Below are positions 42,588 through 50,063 of a DNA stretch of 57,465 bases, one piece after another. Both the position numbers and the translations under genes were made by a program. The notes beneath the pieces are model-generated. The model saw only the letters and a list, made by a program, of their open reading frames with translations. It did not search any database and was not told where the DNA came from. Every line of letters begins with the position of its first letter. The first letter of the stretch is position 1. The stretch is from an uncultured Bacilli bacterium (GTDB lineage Bacteria > Bacillota_I > Bacilli_A > RF39 > UBA660): assembly GCA_910585915.1 (NCBI GenBank), contig CAJUGF010000003.1:1-57465 (forward strand). Reading direction: 5' to 3'.

Positions 42588-43302
42588 TTGGAAAGAAAAT
42601 AAAACTTTAAAAGATGCAATGAAAATAAAAAGAACTCTTGAAACTTGTGTGTTTCATGATGTTAGAATGATAATATGTCCACCATATCCCCTAATACCCG
42701 TTCTTCATTCTACAAAGTATGAACTAGGAGCACAAGATGTTAGTGAATATAAAAATGGCAGTTACACAGGAGAAGTAAGTGCAGAATGTTTAAAAAGTTT
42801 AGATGTAAAATATGTCATTATAGGACATTTTGAGAGAGAAATGTATTTTTTAGAAAATGAAGACAAACAATTAAAAAAAATTATGAATGCTTTAGAACAA
42901 AATTTAAAAGTTATTTTACCAATTGGTGAATCCTTAATGGAATACCAACTAGGTAAAACAAAAACGGTATTAGAGCAAAAGCTAAACACAATATTAAAGA
43001 ATATTCCGACGAATTATCGTAAAAATATTGTGATTGCCTATGAACCAATATGGCGTGTTGGAAAAAATTTACCTTTAAATAAAAAAGAAATTTTTAGCAC
43101 AATTATTGATATAAAAAAATGGATGTATGATAACCAATATCCAAATAACCCAGTCTTATATGGAGGAGGATTATCTATCGAAGATATGCAAAAATTGCAA
43201 GAATTAGATGGATTTTTGTTAGGTAATTTGTCACTCGATGAAGAAAAAATGTGTAAAGTTATAGAAAAACTTCAAAGTTCGACAAACGTTTACAAAAGTT
43301 GA
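42568..43302 (+). CDS. tpiA: Triosephosphate isomerase, diverged
   Basis: 244 residues from TTG 42568, with AGAGGAGGT at 42554-42562. Catalytic residues are kept: K9 (NWKEN), H87, E159 (AYEPIW). The motif around H87 reads GHFERE instead of GHSERR, and the phosphate-binding loops also differ: IWRVGKNL for the usual VWAIGTG, YGGGLS for YGGSV, LLGNLSL for LVGGASL. The fold and active base remain, so activity is likely, but this is an unusual TIM. Its 3' end carries a perfect 0A box (43278-43284). Confidence 0.9.
   Translation: MKLLICNWKENKTLKDAMKIKRTLETCVFHDVRMIICPPYPLIPVLHSTKYELGAQDVSEYKNGSYTGEVSAECLKSLDVKYVIIGHFEREMYFLENEDKQLKKIMNALEQNLKVILPIGESLMEYQLGKTKTVLEQKLNTILKNIPTNYRKNIVIAYEPIWRVGKNLPLNKKEIFSTIIDIKKWMYDNQYPNNPVLYGGGLSIEDMQKLQELDGFLLGNLSLDEEKMCKVIEKLQSSTNVYKS
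43278..43284 (-). promoter_or_regulatory. Perfect 0A box upstream of spo0A
   Basis: TTCGACA, the reverse complement of the Spo0A box TGTCGAA, lies in the last codons of tpiA, 109 bp before the spo0A ATG. A second, weaker TGTCTAT is at 43333-43339. This fits autoregulation by Spo0A-P as in B. subtilis. Confidence 0.6.
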
Positions 43303-43347
43303 CGCAACCTTCCAAAATAATTTCTAGTATTTTGTCTATAGTTTTTA

Positions 43348-43353
43348 TATAAT
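43348..43353 (+). promoter_or_regulatory. Candidate -10 of spo0A
   Basis: TATAAT at 43348-43353; no good -35, so an activated promoter or a different sigma factor is possible. Confidence 0.4.
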
Positions 43354-43392
43354 GAACTTGCGTGCAGTAAATAAAAACCTAAAGGAGAAAAA

Positions 43393-44163
43393 ATGAAAAC
43401 ACAGATTAAAGCACTTATGATTGATGATAATATAAATCTCATAAGAAAAGTAAAAGAATACTTTAAAGGACACGCAGTAATCAATCTTGCATACGAAGCA
43501 ACAGATGGTAATACGGCTATGGAGCTAATTAAAGACCATCAAAATGAAATAGATTTAATACTCATGGATTTATTAGTTTCAGAAAAAGATGGAATTGAAC
43601 TATTAGAAGAAATGAAACAAAATGGAATAAAGAAACATGTAATTATTGTTTCAAGTTATAAAAAAGAATACTCAGTAAAAATGGCAAGTAAATATGATAT
43701 AGATTATTACATGTTAAAACCCTTTAGTCTAGAATCACTAGAAAAAAGAATTTTAGAAGTAGTGAACGAAGAAATAGAAGAAAATATAAAAGAAAAATCG
43801 GAAAATAATATCCAAATGGCAATTAGCAAATTACTTCATTCTCTTGGAGTGCCATCACACATTAAAGGATATCAATATATTAGAGAAAGTATTTATATGA
43901 TGTATACATCAAAAGAAATGCTTGGAGGTATTACAAAAGAAATTTATCCAGAAATTGCAAATAGATTTGATACAACAGCTTCAAGAGTAGAAAGAGCTAT
44001 TCGCCATGCCATTGAAGTAAGTTGGACAAGAGGAGATTATGAATTGATGGAAGAAATATTTGGACATAGTGTTGATTATGACCGTGCCAAACCAACAAAT
44101 TCTGAATTCATTGCCACATTAGCAGATCGTTTAAAAATTGATCAAAATTTAGTCTTAGTATAA
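43393..44163 (+). CDS. spo0A: Sporulation master regulator Spo0A
   Basis: 256 residues. Receiver domain with acidic pocket D11/D12, phosphoacceptor D59 (LILMDLL) and K109 (MLKPF). The C-terminal effector domain holds the Spo0A hallmark (SKLLHSLGVPSHIKGYQY in part, then GGITKEIYP and TTASRVERAIRHAIEV with the DNA-recognition helix). AAAGGAG precedes the ATG. The segment after D59 reads LVSEKDG where most Spo0A have xxMPxxDG, so the loop is changed. It lies between tpiA and gpmI, an unusual place; B. subtilis spo0A follows spoIVB. Confidence 0.97.
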   Translation: MKTQIKALMIDDNINLIRKVKEYFKGHAVINLAYEATDGNTAMELIKDHQNEIDLILMDLLVSEKDGIELLEEMKQNGIKKHVIIVSSYKKEYSVKMASKYDIDYYMLKPFSLESLEKRILEVVNEEIEENIKEKSENNIQMAISKLLHSLGVPSHIKGYQYIRESIYMMYTSKEMLGGITKEIYPEIANRFDTTASRVERAIRHAIEVSWTRGDYELMEEIFGHSVDYDRAKPTNSEFIATLADRLKIDQNLVLV

Positions 44164-44190
44164 AAAGAGATAACAAGTATCTTTTTTTTT
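44162..44190 (+). terminator. Intrinsic terminator after spo0A
   Basis: AGATA (44168-44172), loop ACAAG, TATCT (44178-44182), extended by A/T pairs and a long T run. Confidence 0.7.
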
Positions 44191-44250
44191 CTTTAAAATA
44201 AGAAGGTAGCAATTCTAAGAATTTATGCTAAAATAAAATAGGTGATTCTC

Positions 44251-45753
44251 ATGAAAAAAATACTTACCATTATTCTAGATGGTTTTGGAATGCGTGAAGA
44301 AGAGTATGGTAATGCTATAAAGTTAGCAAAACCAACCAATTTTAATAATTTATGGAAGCAGTATCCCCACTCTCTTTTATATGCCTCAGAAGAGTATGTT
44401 GGCTTAGAACATGGACAATTTGGAAACAGTGAAGTAGGACACCTGACGATTGGTGCAGGAAGAAAAATTAAACAACCAATCGACCAAATGAAAGAATTCA
44501 TCAATGAAAAAATGTTGGAAGACGAAACTTACAAAGAGATGATCGAACAAATTAAAACAGAAAATAAAAGAGTTCACATTATGGGATTGTTTAGTGATGG
44601 AAAAGTACACTCTGATATAAAACAGATCATTAAAACATATGAACATCTTGTTGAATGTGGCGTAAAGAAGATTTATTTTCATATCATTTCTGATGGAAGA
44701 GATACAGAACCAAAAAGAGCAAAAGAATTCATTTGTATGATAAATGAACAAATTGAAAAGACTGGAATAGGAAAAATTGCCACAATATGTGGAAGATACT
44801 TTGCTATGGATAGAGATCATAAATGGGAAAGAACTCAAAAATATTATGACTTAGTAACTAGAGGTATGGGGATTTCTACAATTAATGCGGAAAATACCAT
44901 TGAAGTACTATATGGAAGAGGAATAACAGATGAATTTCTAGAACCGATTTTAGTATCAACTGAAGGATTAATAAAAACTGGTGATGTTTTATTATGGATG
45001 AACTATCGAACTGATCGTGCAAGACAAATTCTTAATGCATTTACTAATATGAATCAAACTGATATCAAACAATATAATGTCTTTCCCTCTGTTTATACCT
45101 TTGTACCAATCGATAAAACAATTAAAACAACTCACTTTTTAAAAGATGTATTAGTAAGCAATCCATTAGGAATATATCTTTCAAAATTAGGTCTTACTCA
45201 AGCAAGAATTGCTGAAACAGAAAAATATGCTCATGTGACATTTTTCTTTGATGGTGAATATAATGGAGCAATTGAAGGCTCCTCAAAATATTTGATTCCA
45301 TCACCCAAAGTAGCTACTTATGATATGAAACCAGAAATGAGTGCAGTAGAAGTGACAAAAAAAGTGATTACATGCATGGAAAAAGATATTGATTTCATTT
45401 TAGTAAACTATGCAAACCCAGATATGGTAGGACATACTGGAAAATTAGAAGCAGCGATAAAGGCCGTAATGACAGTTGATTTATGCCTTGGCAAATTAAT
45501 AGAACAAGCAGAGGAAAATTTTTATAAGGTAATTATTTTAGCAGATCATGGAAATGCGGATATTATGTTAAATGAACAAAATCAGCCAGTAACAACGCAT
45601 ACAACTTCTATGGTTCCATTTATAATCACAGATGAAAAAGTAAAATTAAAAAAACAAGGAGATTTAACTCAAGTTGCACCCACTATTTTAGAATATATGG
45701 ATATTGCTATACCAAAAGAAATGAAAGAGACAGAAAGTTTATTTATGAAATAA
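44251..45753 (+). CDS. gpmI: 2,3-bisphosphoglycerate-independent phosphoglycerate mutase
   Basis: 500 residues from ATG 44251; the in-frame GTG 44242 is part of the AGGTGATT site. Alkaline-phosphatase fold with two Mn ions. The start LTIILDGFG has a metal Asp, the catalytic Ser is in FGNSEVGHLTIGAGR, and metal ligands are also seen in ISDGRDTEP, VNYANPDMVGHTG and LADHGNAD. It interconverts 3- and 2-phosphoglycerate. In B. subtilis the order is gapA-pgk-tpiA-pgm-eno; here spo0A separates tpiA and gpmI, and eno does not follow. Confidence 0.95.
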   Translation: MKKILTIILDGFGMREEEYGNAIKLAKPTNFNNLWKQYPHSLLYASEEYVGLEHGQFGNSEVGHLTIGAGRKIKQPIDQMKEFINEKMLEDETYKEMIEQIKTENKRVHIMGLFSDGKVHSDIKQIIKTYEHLVECGVKKIYFHIISDGRDTEPKRAKEFICMINEQIEKTGIGKIATICGRYFAMDRDHKWERTQKYYDLVTRGMGISTINAENTIEVLYGRGITDEFLEPILVSTEGLIKTGDVLLWMNYRTDRARQILNAFTNMNQTDIKQYNVFPSVYTFVPIDKTIKTTHFLKDVLVSNPLGIYLSKLGLTQARIAETEKYAHVTFFFDGEYNGAIEGSSKYLIPSPKVATYDMKPEMSAVEVTKKVITCMEKDIDFILVNYANPDMVGHTGKLEAAIKAVMTVDLCLGKLIEQAEENFYKVIILADHGNADIMLNEQNQPVTTHTTSMVPFIITDEKVKLKKQGDLTQVAPTILEYMDIAIPKEMKETESLFMK

Positions 45754-45789
45754 AGTATACAACAAGGTTTTTTTCCTTTTTCTAAATCA

Positions 45790-45818
45790 TTACAAATTTG
45801 TCTAAAAAGGGGTATAAT
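45790..45818 (+). promoter_or_regulatory. Promoter of the UcpA-like gene
   Basis: TTACAA (45790-45795), 17-bp spacer, TATAAT (45813-45818). Confidence 0.65.
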
Positions 45819-45837
45819 AAAACTAGGAGGATAAAAA

Positions 45838-46626
45838 ATGAGATTAGAAAATAAAGTAGCTATCGTAACAGGTGGTACGATGGGAAATGGGTTAGGAATC
45901 GTAAAAGTATTTCTTCAAAATGGTGCAGATGTTATTATTTTGGACTATGCAGAAAAAACAAATAATATTGTAGAAGAACTAAAAAAAGAATATGATAAAA
46001 TTTCAGGATATATTGTCGATATCAGGGATAAAGAAAAGTTAATGGAAATCATGCAAAAGATTAAAGTCGAAAAAGGACACATTGATATTCTTATCAACAA
46101 TGCAGGAGTAGCTAAGCTAGAACCCTTCTTAAGTATGGAAGATAAAACAAGAGATTATCATTTTGATATCAACATTAAAGGAACATGGAATGTTACAAAA
46201 GCGGCATTACCATTTATGAAAGAACAAAAATATGGTCGTATAGTCAACTTATCAAGTGTTACAGGGCCGATGGTAGCCGATAGTGGAGAAGTTGCCTACG
46301 CTACCACCAAAGCAGCATTAATTGGATTTACCAAAGGTTTAGCAATGGAAGTTGTAGAAGATAACATTACTGTAAATGCCATTATGCCAGGATATATTAT
46401 GACTCCAATGGTAGAAGGAATTGCCAAAGATACCAATGCATCAAATCCTGAAAGTGTTGTAAAGGGAATTGCCGAGGGTATCCCAATGAAGCGCTTAGGA
46501 ACCATTGAAGAATTAGGACATCTTGCACTATTTTTAGCAAGTGATGAATCCACCTATATTACTGGACAAGGTTTTGTTATTGATGGCGGATCAACACTTC
46601 CTGAGACAAAATCAGTTGGAGTTTAA
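45838..46626 (+). CDS. Short-chain dehydrogenase/reductase, UcpA-like
   Basis: 262 residues. Classical SDR: cofactor motif TGGTMGNGLG (residues 11-20), NNAGV, catalytic Ser in NLSSVTG, YATTK as YxxxK, then PGYIMTPM. The tail VIDGGSTLPETKSVGV and DINIKGTWNVTKAALPFM closely follow E. coli UcpA. Asp near residue 38 (ILDYAE) points to NAD(H). The physiological substrate is unknown. CTAGGAGG is upstream; the terminator-like hairpin after it overlaps the next gene's start. Confidence 0.9.
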   Translation: MRLENKVAIVTGGTMGNGLGIVKVFLQNGADVIILDYAEKTNNIVEELKKEYDKISGYIVDIRDKEKLMEIMQKIKVEKGHIDILINNAGVAKLEPFLSMEDKTRDYHFDINIKGTWNVTKAALPFMKEQKYGRIVNLSSVTGPMVADSGEVAYATTKAALIGFTKGLAMEVVEDNITVNAIMPGYIMTPMVEGIAKDTNASNPESVVKGIAEGIPMKRLGTIEELGHLALFLASDESTYITGQGFVIDGGSTLPETKSVGV

Positions 46627-46629
46627 ATA

Positions 46630-46680
46630 GTGATAAAAAATCACATTCTCAAATATATTTTAGGGGAGTGTGATTTTTTT
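46630..46680 (+). promoter_or_regulatory. Terminator/attenuator-like hairpins over the FkbM gene start
   Basis: AAAAAATCACA (46635-46645) pairs with TGTGATTTTTT (46669-46679) as an intrinsic terminator. An alternative, exclusive hairpin is GTGAT-AAAAA-ATCAC (46630-46644). The right arm of the terminator adjoins the AGGGGAG ribosome binding site (46662-46668) and the TTG/GTG start region. Confidence 0.5.
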
Positions 46681-47605
46681 GAATATCGTTGATAAAGAAT
46701 TTTCAGACTTTGTAAATACGATAAAATCTTTAAGTGAAAAAGAAATTTATTATAGGATAAGAAGAAACTTTGATAATATACCCCAAGAAATGAAACAGAG
46801 TTTTATGAATTTTTTTAATAAATTTGGATATTGGGGGACTTTAGATATTGCTCAAAATAACTATGAAGAAATAGAATTAAAAAGTAAAGCTTTATATAAT
46901 CATATCGCTGATTTTGAATGGATGTATCATCATTTATCAGATTATCGTTCAAAAAAACTATTATATTCTGTTTTAAATAATTGGTATAGCTATGATTTTA
47001 ATACTACTGCAAAAACCAAAGAATACTTATTTGACGATTATTTTGATTTAGACCTTGTAAAAAGTAATTCTAATGAAGTAATTGTAGATTTAGGGGCTTA
47101 TACAGGTGATACAGTTTTGTCCTATATTCATAACTATGGGCTAGATTCTTATAAAAAAATTTATTGCTATGAAATAACCCCATCAACATTTGAAAAATTA
47201 AAAGACAATTTAAAAAATTATAAAAACATTGAATGTCGTCAAAAAGGAATTAGTGATGAATTAACAATGATGAGTATCACAGATAATGAAGAAAGTTCAT
47301 CTGCTAATACATTAAAAGATGATAAAAAAGGATGTATTCCAGTAACAACATTAGATCAAGATATTAATGAACCAATAACACTTATAAAAGCAGATATTGA
47401 AGGGTTTGAACAAAAAGCAATAAAAGGATGCCAAGAACATATTTTAAAAGATCATCCTAAATTATTAATATCTGTTTATCATAATAATGAAGATTTATGG
47501 AAAATTGCTAAAATGATTTATGAAATACATGACGATTATAAATTTTATTTAAGATACAATAGTTATCCAACTTATCCAACTGAAATTACCCTAATTGCTA
47601 TTTAA
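46679..47605 (+). CDS. FkbM-family SAM-dependent methyltransferase
   Basis: 308 residues from TTG 46679, since AGGGGAG is correctly placed for it; GTG 46670 is an alternative (311 residues). The SAM-binding site is VIVDLGAYTGDTVLSYI (about residues 139-155), with YCYEITPSTFEKLKDNL, and the FkbM end ITLIKADIEGFEQKAIKGC. The N-terminal ~120 residues are an uncharacterised helical region. The acceptor could be a sugar or peptide hydroxyl on surface glycans. It may be expressed only by readthrough of the hairpin that spans its start. Confidence 0.82.
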   Translation: MNIVDKEFSDFVNTIKSLSEKEIYYRIRRNFDNIPQEMKQSFMNFFNKFGYWGTLDIAQNNYEEIELKSKALYNHIADFEWMYHHLSDYRSKKLLYSVLNNWYSYDFNTTAKTKEYLFDDYFDLDLVKSNSNEVIVDLGAYTGDTVLSYIHNYGLDSYKKIYCYEITPSTFEKLKDNLKNYKNIECRQKGISDELTMMSITDNEESSSANTLKDDKKGCIPVTTLDQDINEPITLIKADIEGFEQKAIKGCQEHILKDHPKLLISVYHNNEDLWKIAKMIYEIHDDYKFYLRYNSYPTYPTEITLIAI

Positions 47606-47701
47606 AAAGAATGTGACTTTTTGTGTAATAAAAATTATAAAACGATTTATCTTTTATATTTTATAGTAATCAACAATTGAAAGATATAAAAGAAGATAAG
47701 A
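47606..47701. other. Spacer downstream of the FkbM gene
   Basis: No gene. A weak hairpin, AAAAAG (47604-47609) with CTTTTT (47617-47622), could end the FkbM transcript; otherwise only AT-rich sequence. Confidence 0.4.
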
Positions 47702-47736
47702 TAAAAAACTACATAAAAGAAGTATGTAGTTTTTTT
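47702..47736 (+). terminator. Strong intrinsic terminator ahead of the S10 operon
   Basis: ACTACATA (47708-47715) pairs with TATGTAGT (47723-47730), extended by A/T pairs, T run. Confidence 0.85.
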
Positions 47737-47837
47737 ACGTCTAGATTATGGATCTTTAAAGCATTTTGATATTTTAAAAAAATTTTCTCATCCAAAAAAA
47801 TTTCGCCGATTTATTAGGAATTATGCAAAATTTAGGC

Positions 47838-47866
47838 TTGCAATTCATAAGATATACTGCTATAAT
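47838..47866 (+). promoter_or_regulatory. Promoter of the S10 ribosomal operon
   Basis: TTGCAA (47838-47843), 17-bp spacer, TATAAT (47861-47866). Confidence 0.8.
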
Positions 47867-47872
47867 CGATTC

Positions 47873-47990
47873 TGTATGACGGCGAAGATGTGTGAGGTTG
47901 CTGATACACTTGGAAGAGTTGTTAAAACAATTCTAAGAATCAGGTAATTTGCATGGAGCTAGTCTATACAAGATATAGGCGAAAGGAGAA
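47873..47990 (+). ncRNA. rpsJ 5' leader RNA, likely ribosomal-protein control element
   Basis: About 120 bases of leader with local stems: GTGT (47890-47893) with ACAC (47906-47909), AGAGTTG (47915-47921) with CAATTCT (47928-47934), and GTCTATA (47962-47968) with TATAGGC (47974-47980) just before the GAAAGGAG site. The phrases GTGTGAGGTTGCTGAT and GGAGCTAGTCTA recall leaders I know upstream of rpsJ in Bacillota, but the ligand protein (possibly L4) is inference. Confidence 0.5.
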
Positions 47991-47998
47991 AACCATAA

Positions 47999-48307
47999 AT
48001 GGCAAAAAACAGAGTACGTATTAACTTAAAAGCTTTTGATAATAAAACATTAGATTTAGCTGCAGGTAAAATCGTAGATACTGTAAAAAGATTAGGAGGA
48101 ACTATTTCTGGACCTGTACCTCTTCCAACTGAAATTGAAAGAGTAACAGTGTTAAGAGCAGTTCATAAATATAAAGACTCTCGTGAACAATTTGAAAGTC
48201 GTACACACAAGAGACTTATTGATATCATTGCTCCTAGTAAGGAAATTGTTGATGCCTTAACTCACTTAGACTTACCAAGTGGTGTAGACATCGATATCAA
48301 ATTATAA
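47999..48307 (+). CDS. rpsJ: 30S ribosomal protein S10
   Basis: 102 residues. RVRINLKAFDNKTLD, GPVPLPTEIERVTVLR and HLDLPSGVDIDIKL mark S10, which also acts as NusE in antitermination. First gene of the operon, behind GAAAGGAG. Confidence 0.97.
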   Translation: MAKNRVRINLKAFDNKTLDLAAGKIVDTVKRLGGTISGPVPLPTEIERVTVLRAVHKYKDSREQFESRTHKRLIDIIAPSKEIVDALTHLDLPSGVDIDIKL

Positions 48308-48327
48308 AAATAAGAAAGGAATTAAAG

Positions 48328-49134
48328 ATGAAAAAAGGAATCTTAGGACGTAAGGTTGGAATGACTCAAGTTTTCACTAAAGATGGAAAATTAATTCCAG
48401 TTACTGTTGTTAGTGTAGAGCCAAATACAGTAATGCAAGTAAAAACTGTTGAGTCTGATGGATATAATGCAATTCAACTTGGCGTAGTAGACAAGAAAGA
48501 AAAAAATTCTAGTCGTGCAAGTATTGGACACGCAAAAAAAGCTAATACAACACCTAAGCGCTTCTTAAAAGAAATAAGAGATGTAGAAACTACTTACTCT
48601 GTTGGAGATAAAATTAGCGCTGACGTATTTGAAGTAGGAGAAGTAGTAGACGTTACAGGAACTTCAAAAGGAAAAGGATTCCAAGGAACTATTAAACGTC
48701 ATAATCAATCTCGTGGACCAATGAGTCATGGATCTCATTATCACAGAGGACCTGGTTCACTGGGTACAATGCTTCCAAAAAGAGTATTAAAAGGAAAAAA
48801 ACTTCCTGGACATATGGGATGTGAAACAATCACAATCCAAAATTTGGAAATTATTGAAGCAAATGCACAAGAAAACTATATTTTAGTAAGTGGAAATATT
48901 CCAGGAGCTAAAAATTCATTAGTTTTAATCAAAACAGCTGTAAAAAATTCTCGTAAAAGTAATCCAAAAGAGATTATTACTTATGTAGAAGAAACAGTTG
49001 TAGATGCTGTAGAAGAAGTGCCAGTAGAAACTACTGAAGCTACTAATACAGAAGTAGAAAACAATGAAAATGTAGAAACTGTTGAAACTACAGAAACTGT
49101 AGAAGATGAAAAAACAGAAACTACAGAAGAATAG
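48328..49134 (+). CDS. rplC: 50S ribosomal protein L3 with acidic C-terminal extension
   Basis: 268 residues against about 205-215 usually. The core is standard (GILGRKVGMTQVFT, GTSKGKGFQG, RGPMSHGSHYHRGPGS). From about residue 220 there is a tail of about 48 residues made of Glu, Thr and Val (TTEATNTEVENN, TVETTETVEDEK), strongly acidic and probably disordered. Nothing suggests a frameshift; the tail ends in TAG before the rplD ribosome binding site. Confidence 0.95.
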   Translation: MKKGILGRKVGMTQVFTKDGKLIPVTVVSVEPNTVMQVKTVESDGYNAIQLGVVDKKEKNSSRASIGHAKKANTTPKRFLKEIRDVETTYSVGDKISADVFEVGEVVDVTGTSKGKGFQGTIKRHNQSRGPMSHGSHYHRGPGSLGTMLPKRVLKGKKLPGHMGCETITIQNLEIIEANAQENYILVSGNIPGAKNSLVLIKTAVKNSRKSNPKEIITYVEETVVDAVEEVPVETTEATNTEVENNENVETVETTETVEDEKTETTEE

Positions 49135-49158
49135 AGTCACGAATAGGAGGATAATAAA

Positions 49159-49788
49159 ATGGCAAAAGTAGAACTTAAAAATTTAAAAAACGAAAAAGTC
49201 AAAGATCTAAGCATTAGTGATTCTATCTGGAAAATTGAAGTGAATGACGATGCTTTAAAGAAAATGATCAGACTTCAACTAGCTGCTACCCGTCAAGGAA
49301 CAGCAAAAACCAAAACTAGAAGTGAAGTTTCTGGTGGAGGAAGAAAACCTTGGAAACAAAAAGGAACAGGACGTGCAAGACAAGGTTCAATCCGTGCTAC
49401 ACAATGGCGTGGAGGTGGAATCGCTGGTGGTGTACAACCTCGTGATTACACATTCAAAATTAATAAAAAAGAAAGAGTGCTTGCTCTTAAAAGTGCTCTA
49501 GCAGATAAACTTGCTGCAAAATCTTTAGTTGTGTTTGACAGTTTGGAATTACCAAGTTTAAAAACCAAAGAACTAAAAAATATGATTGAAACAAACAAAC
49601 TAGAAGGCAAAGTATTATTTGTAACAGCAAGCGACAATGAAAACTTATATATGGCTTCTCGTAACCTTGGTTACACTTATGTACTATATATTGAAGATAT
49701 TAACGTATACGATATCGTAAACGCTGATACTTTAGTGCTTGATGAAGGAGCTCTAAATAAGTTAGAGGAGGTGCTAAAGAATGCATAA
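49159..49788 (+). CDS. rplD: 50S ribosomal protein L4
   Basis: 209 residues. QGTAKTKTRSEVSGGGRKPWKQKGTGRARQGSIR spans the RNA-binding extended loop (quoted here only as GGGRKPWKQKGTGRARQG). Ends in an 8-bp overlap with rplW. In several bacteria L4 also represses the S10 operon. Confidence 0.97.
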   Translation: MAKVELKNLKNEKVKDLSISDSIWKIEVNDDALKKMIRLQLAATRQGTAKTKTRSEVSGGGRKPWKQKGTGRARQGSIRATQWRGGGIAGGVQPRDYTFKINKKERVLALKSALADKLAAKSLVVFDSLELPSLKTKELKNMIETNKLEGKVLFVTASDNENLYMASRNLGYTYVLYIEDINVYDIVNADTLVLDEGALNKLEEVLKNA

Positions 49789-50053
49789 TCCAGATATTAT
49801 TTTAGGACCTGTTATTACTGAAAAAAGCATGACAGAAAAAGAAAATGGAGTATATACATTCAAAGTAGCAAAGAGTGCTACAAAAACTCAAATCAAAAGC
49901 GAAATTGAAAATCATTTTGGAGTAAAAGTAACCAAAATCAATACTTTAAACACAAAATCAAAAGATCGTCGTGTAGGAAAGTACACAGGAAAAACAAAAA
50001 CATATAAGAAAGCAATCGTAACCTTGAGTGAAGGTTCTACGATCGAATTATAG
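49781..50053 (+). CDS. rplW: 50S ribosomal protein L23
   Basis: 90 residues; PVITEKSMTEKENGVYTFKV is the standard start, with KVTKINTLNTKSKDRRVGKY as the loop. L23 lines the tunnel exit and docks trigger factor and SRP. Confidence 0.96.
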   Translation: MHNPDIILGPVITEKSMTEKENGVYTFKVAKSATKTQIKSEIENHFGVKVTKINTLNTKSKDRRVGKYTGKTKTYKKAIVTLSEGSTIEL

Positions 50054-50063
50054 GAGGGTACTC

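Noticed and set aside
38456..47772. AAAGCATTTTGATAT seen twice, near 38457 and 47758, as shared regulatory motif
   Set aside because: Its position relative to the promoters differs in the two places (after the -10 in one, far upstream in the other); likely chance in AT-rich DNA.
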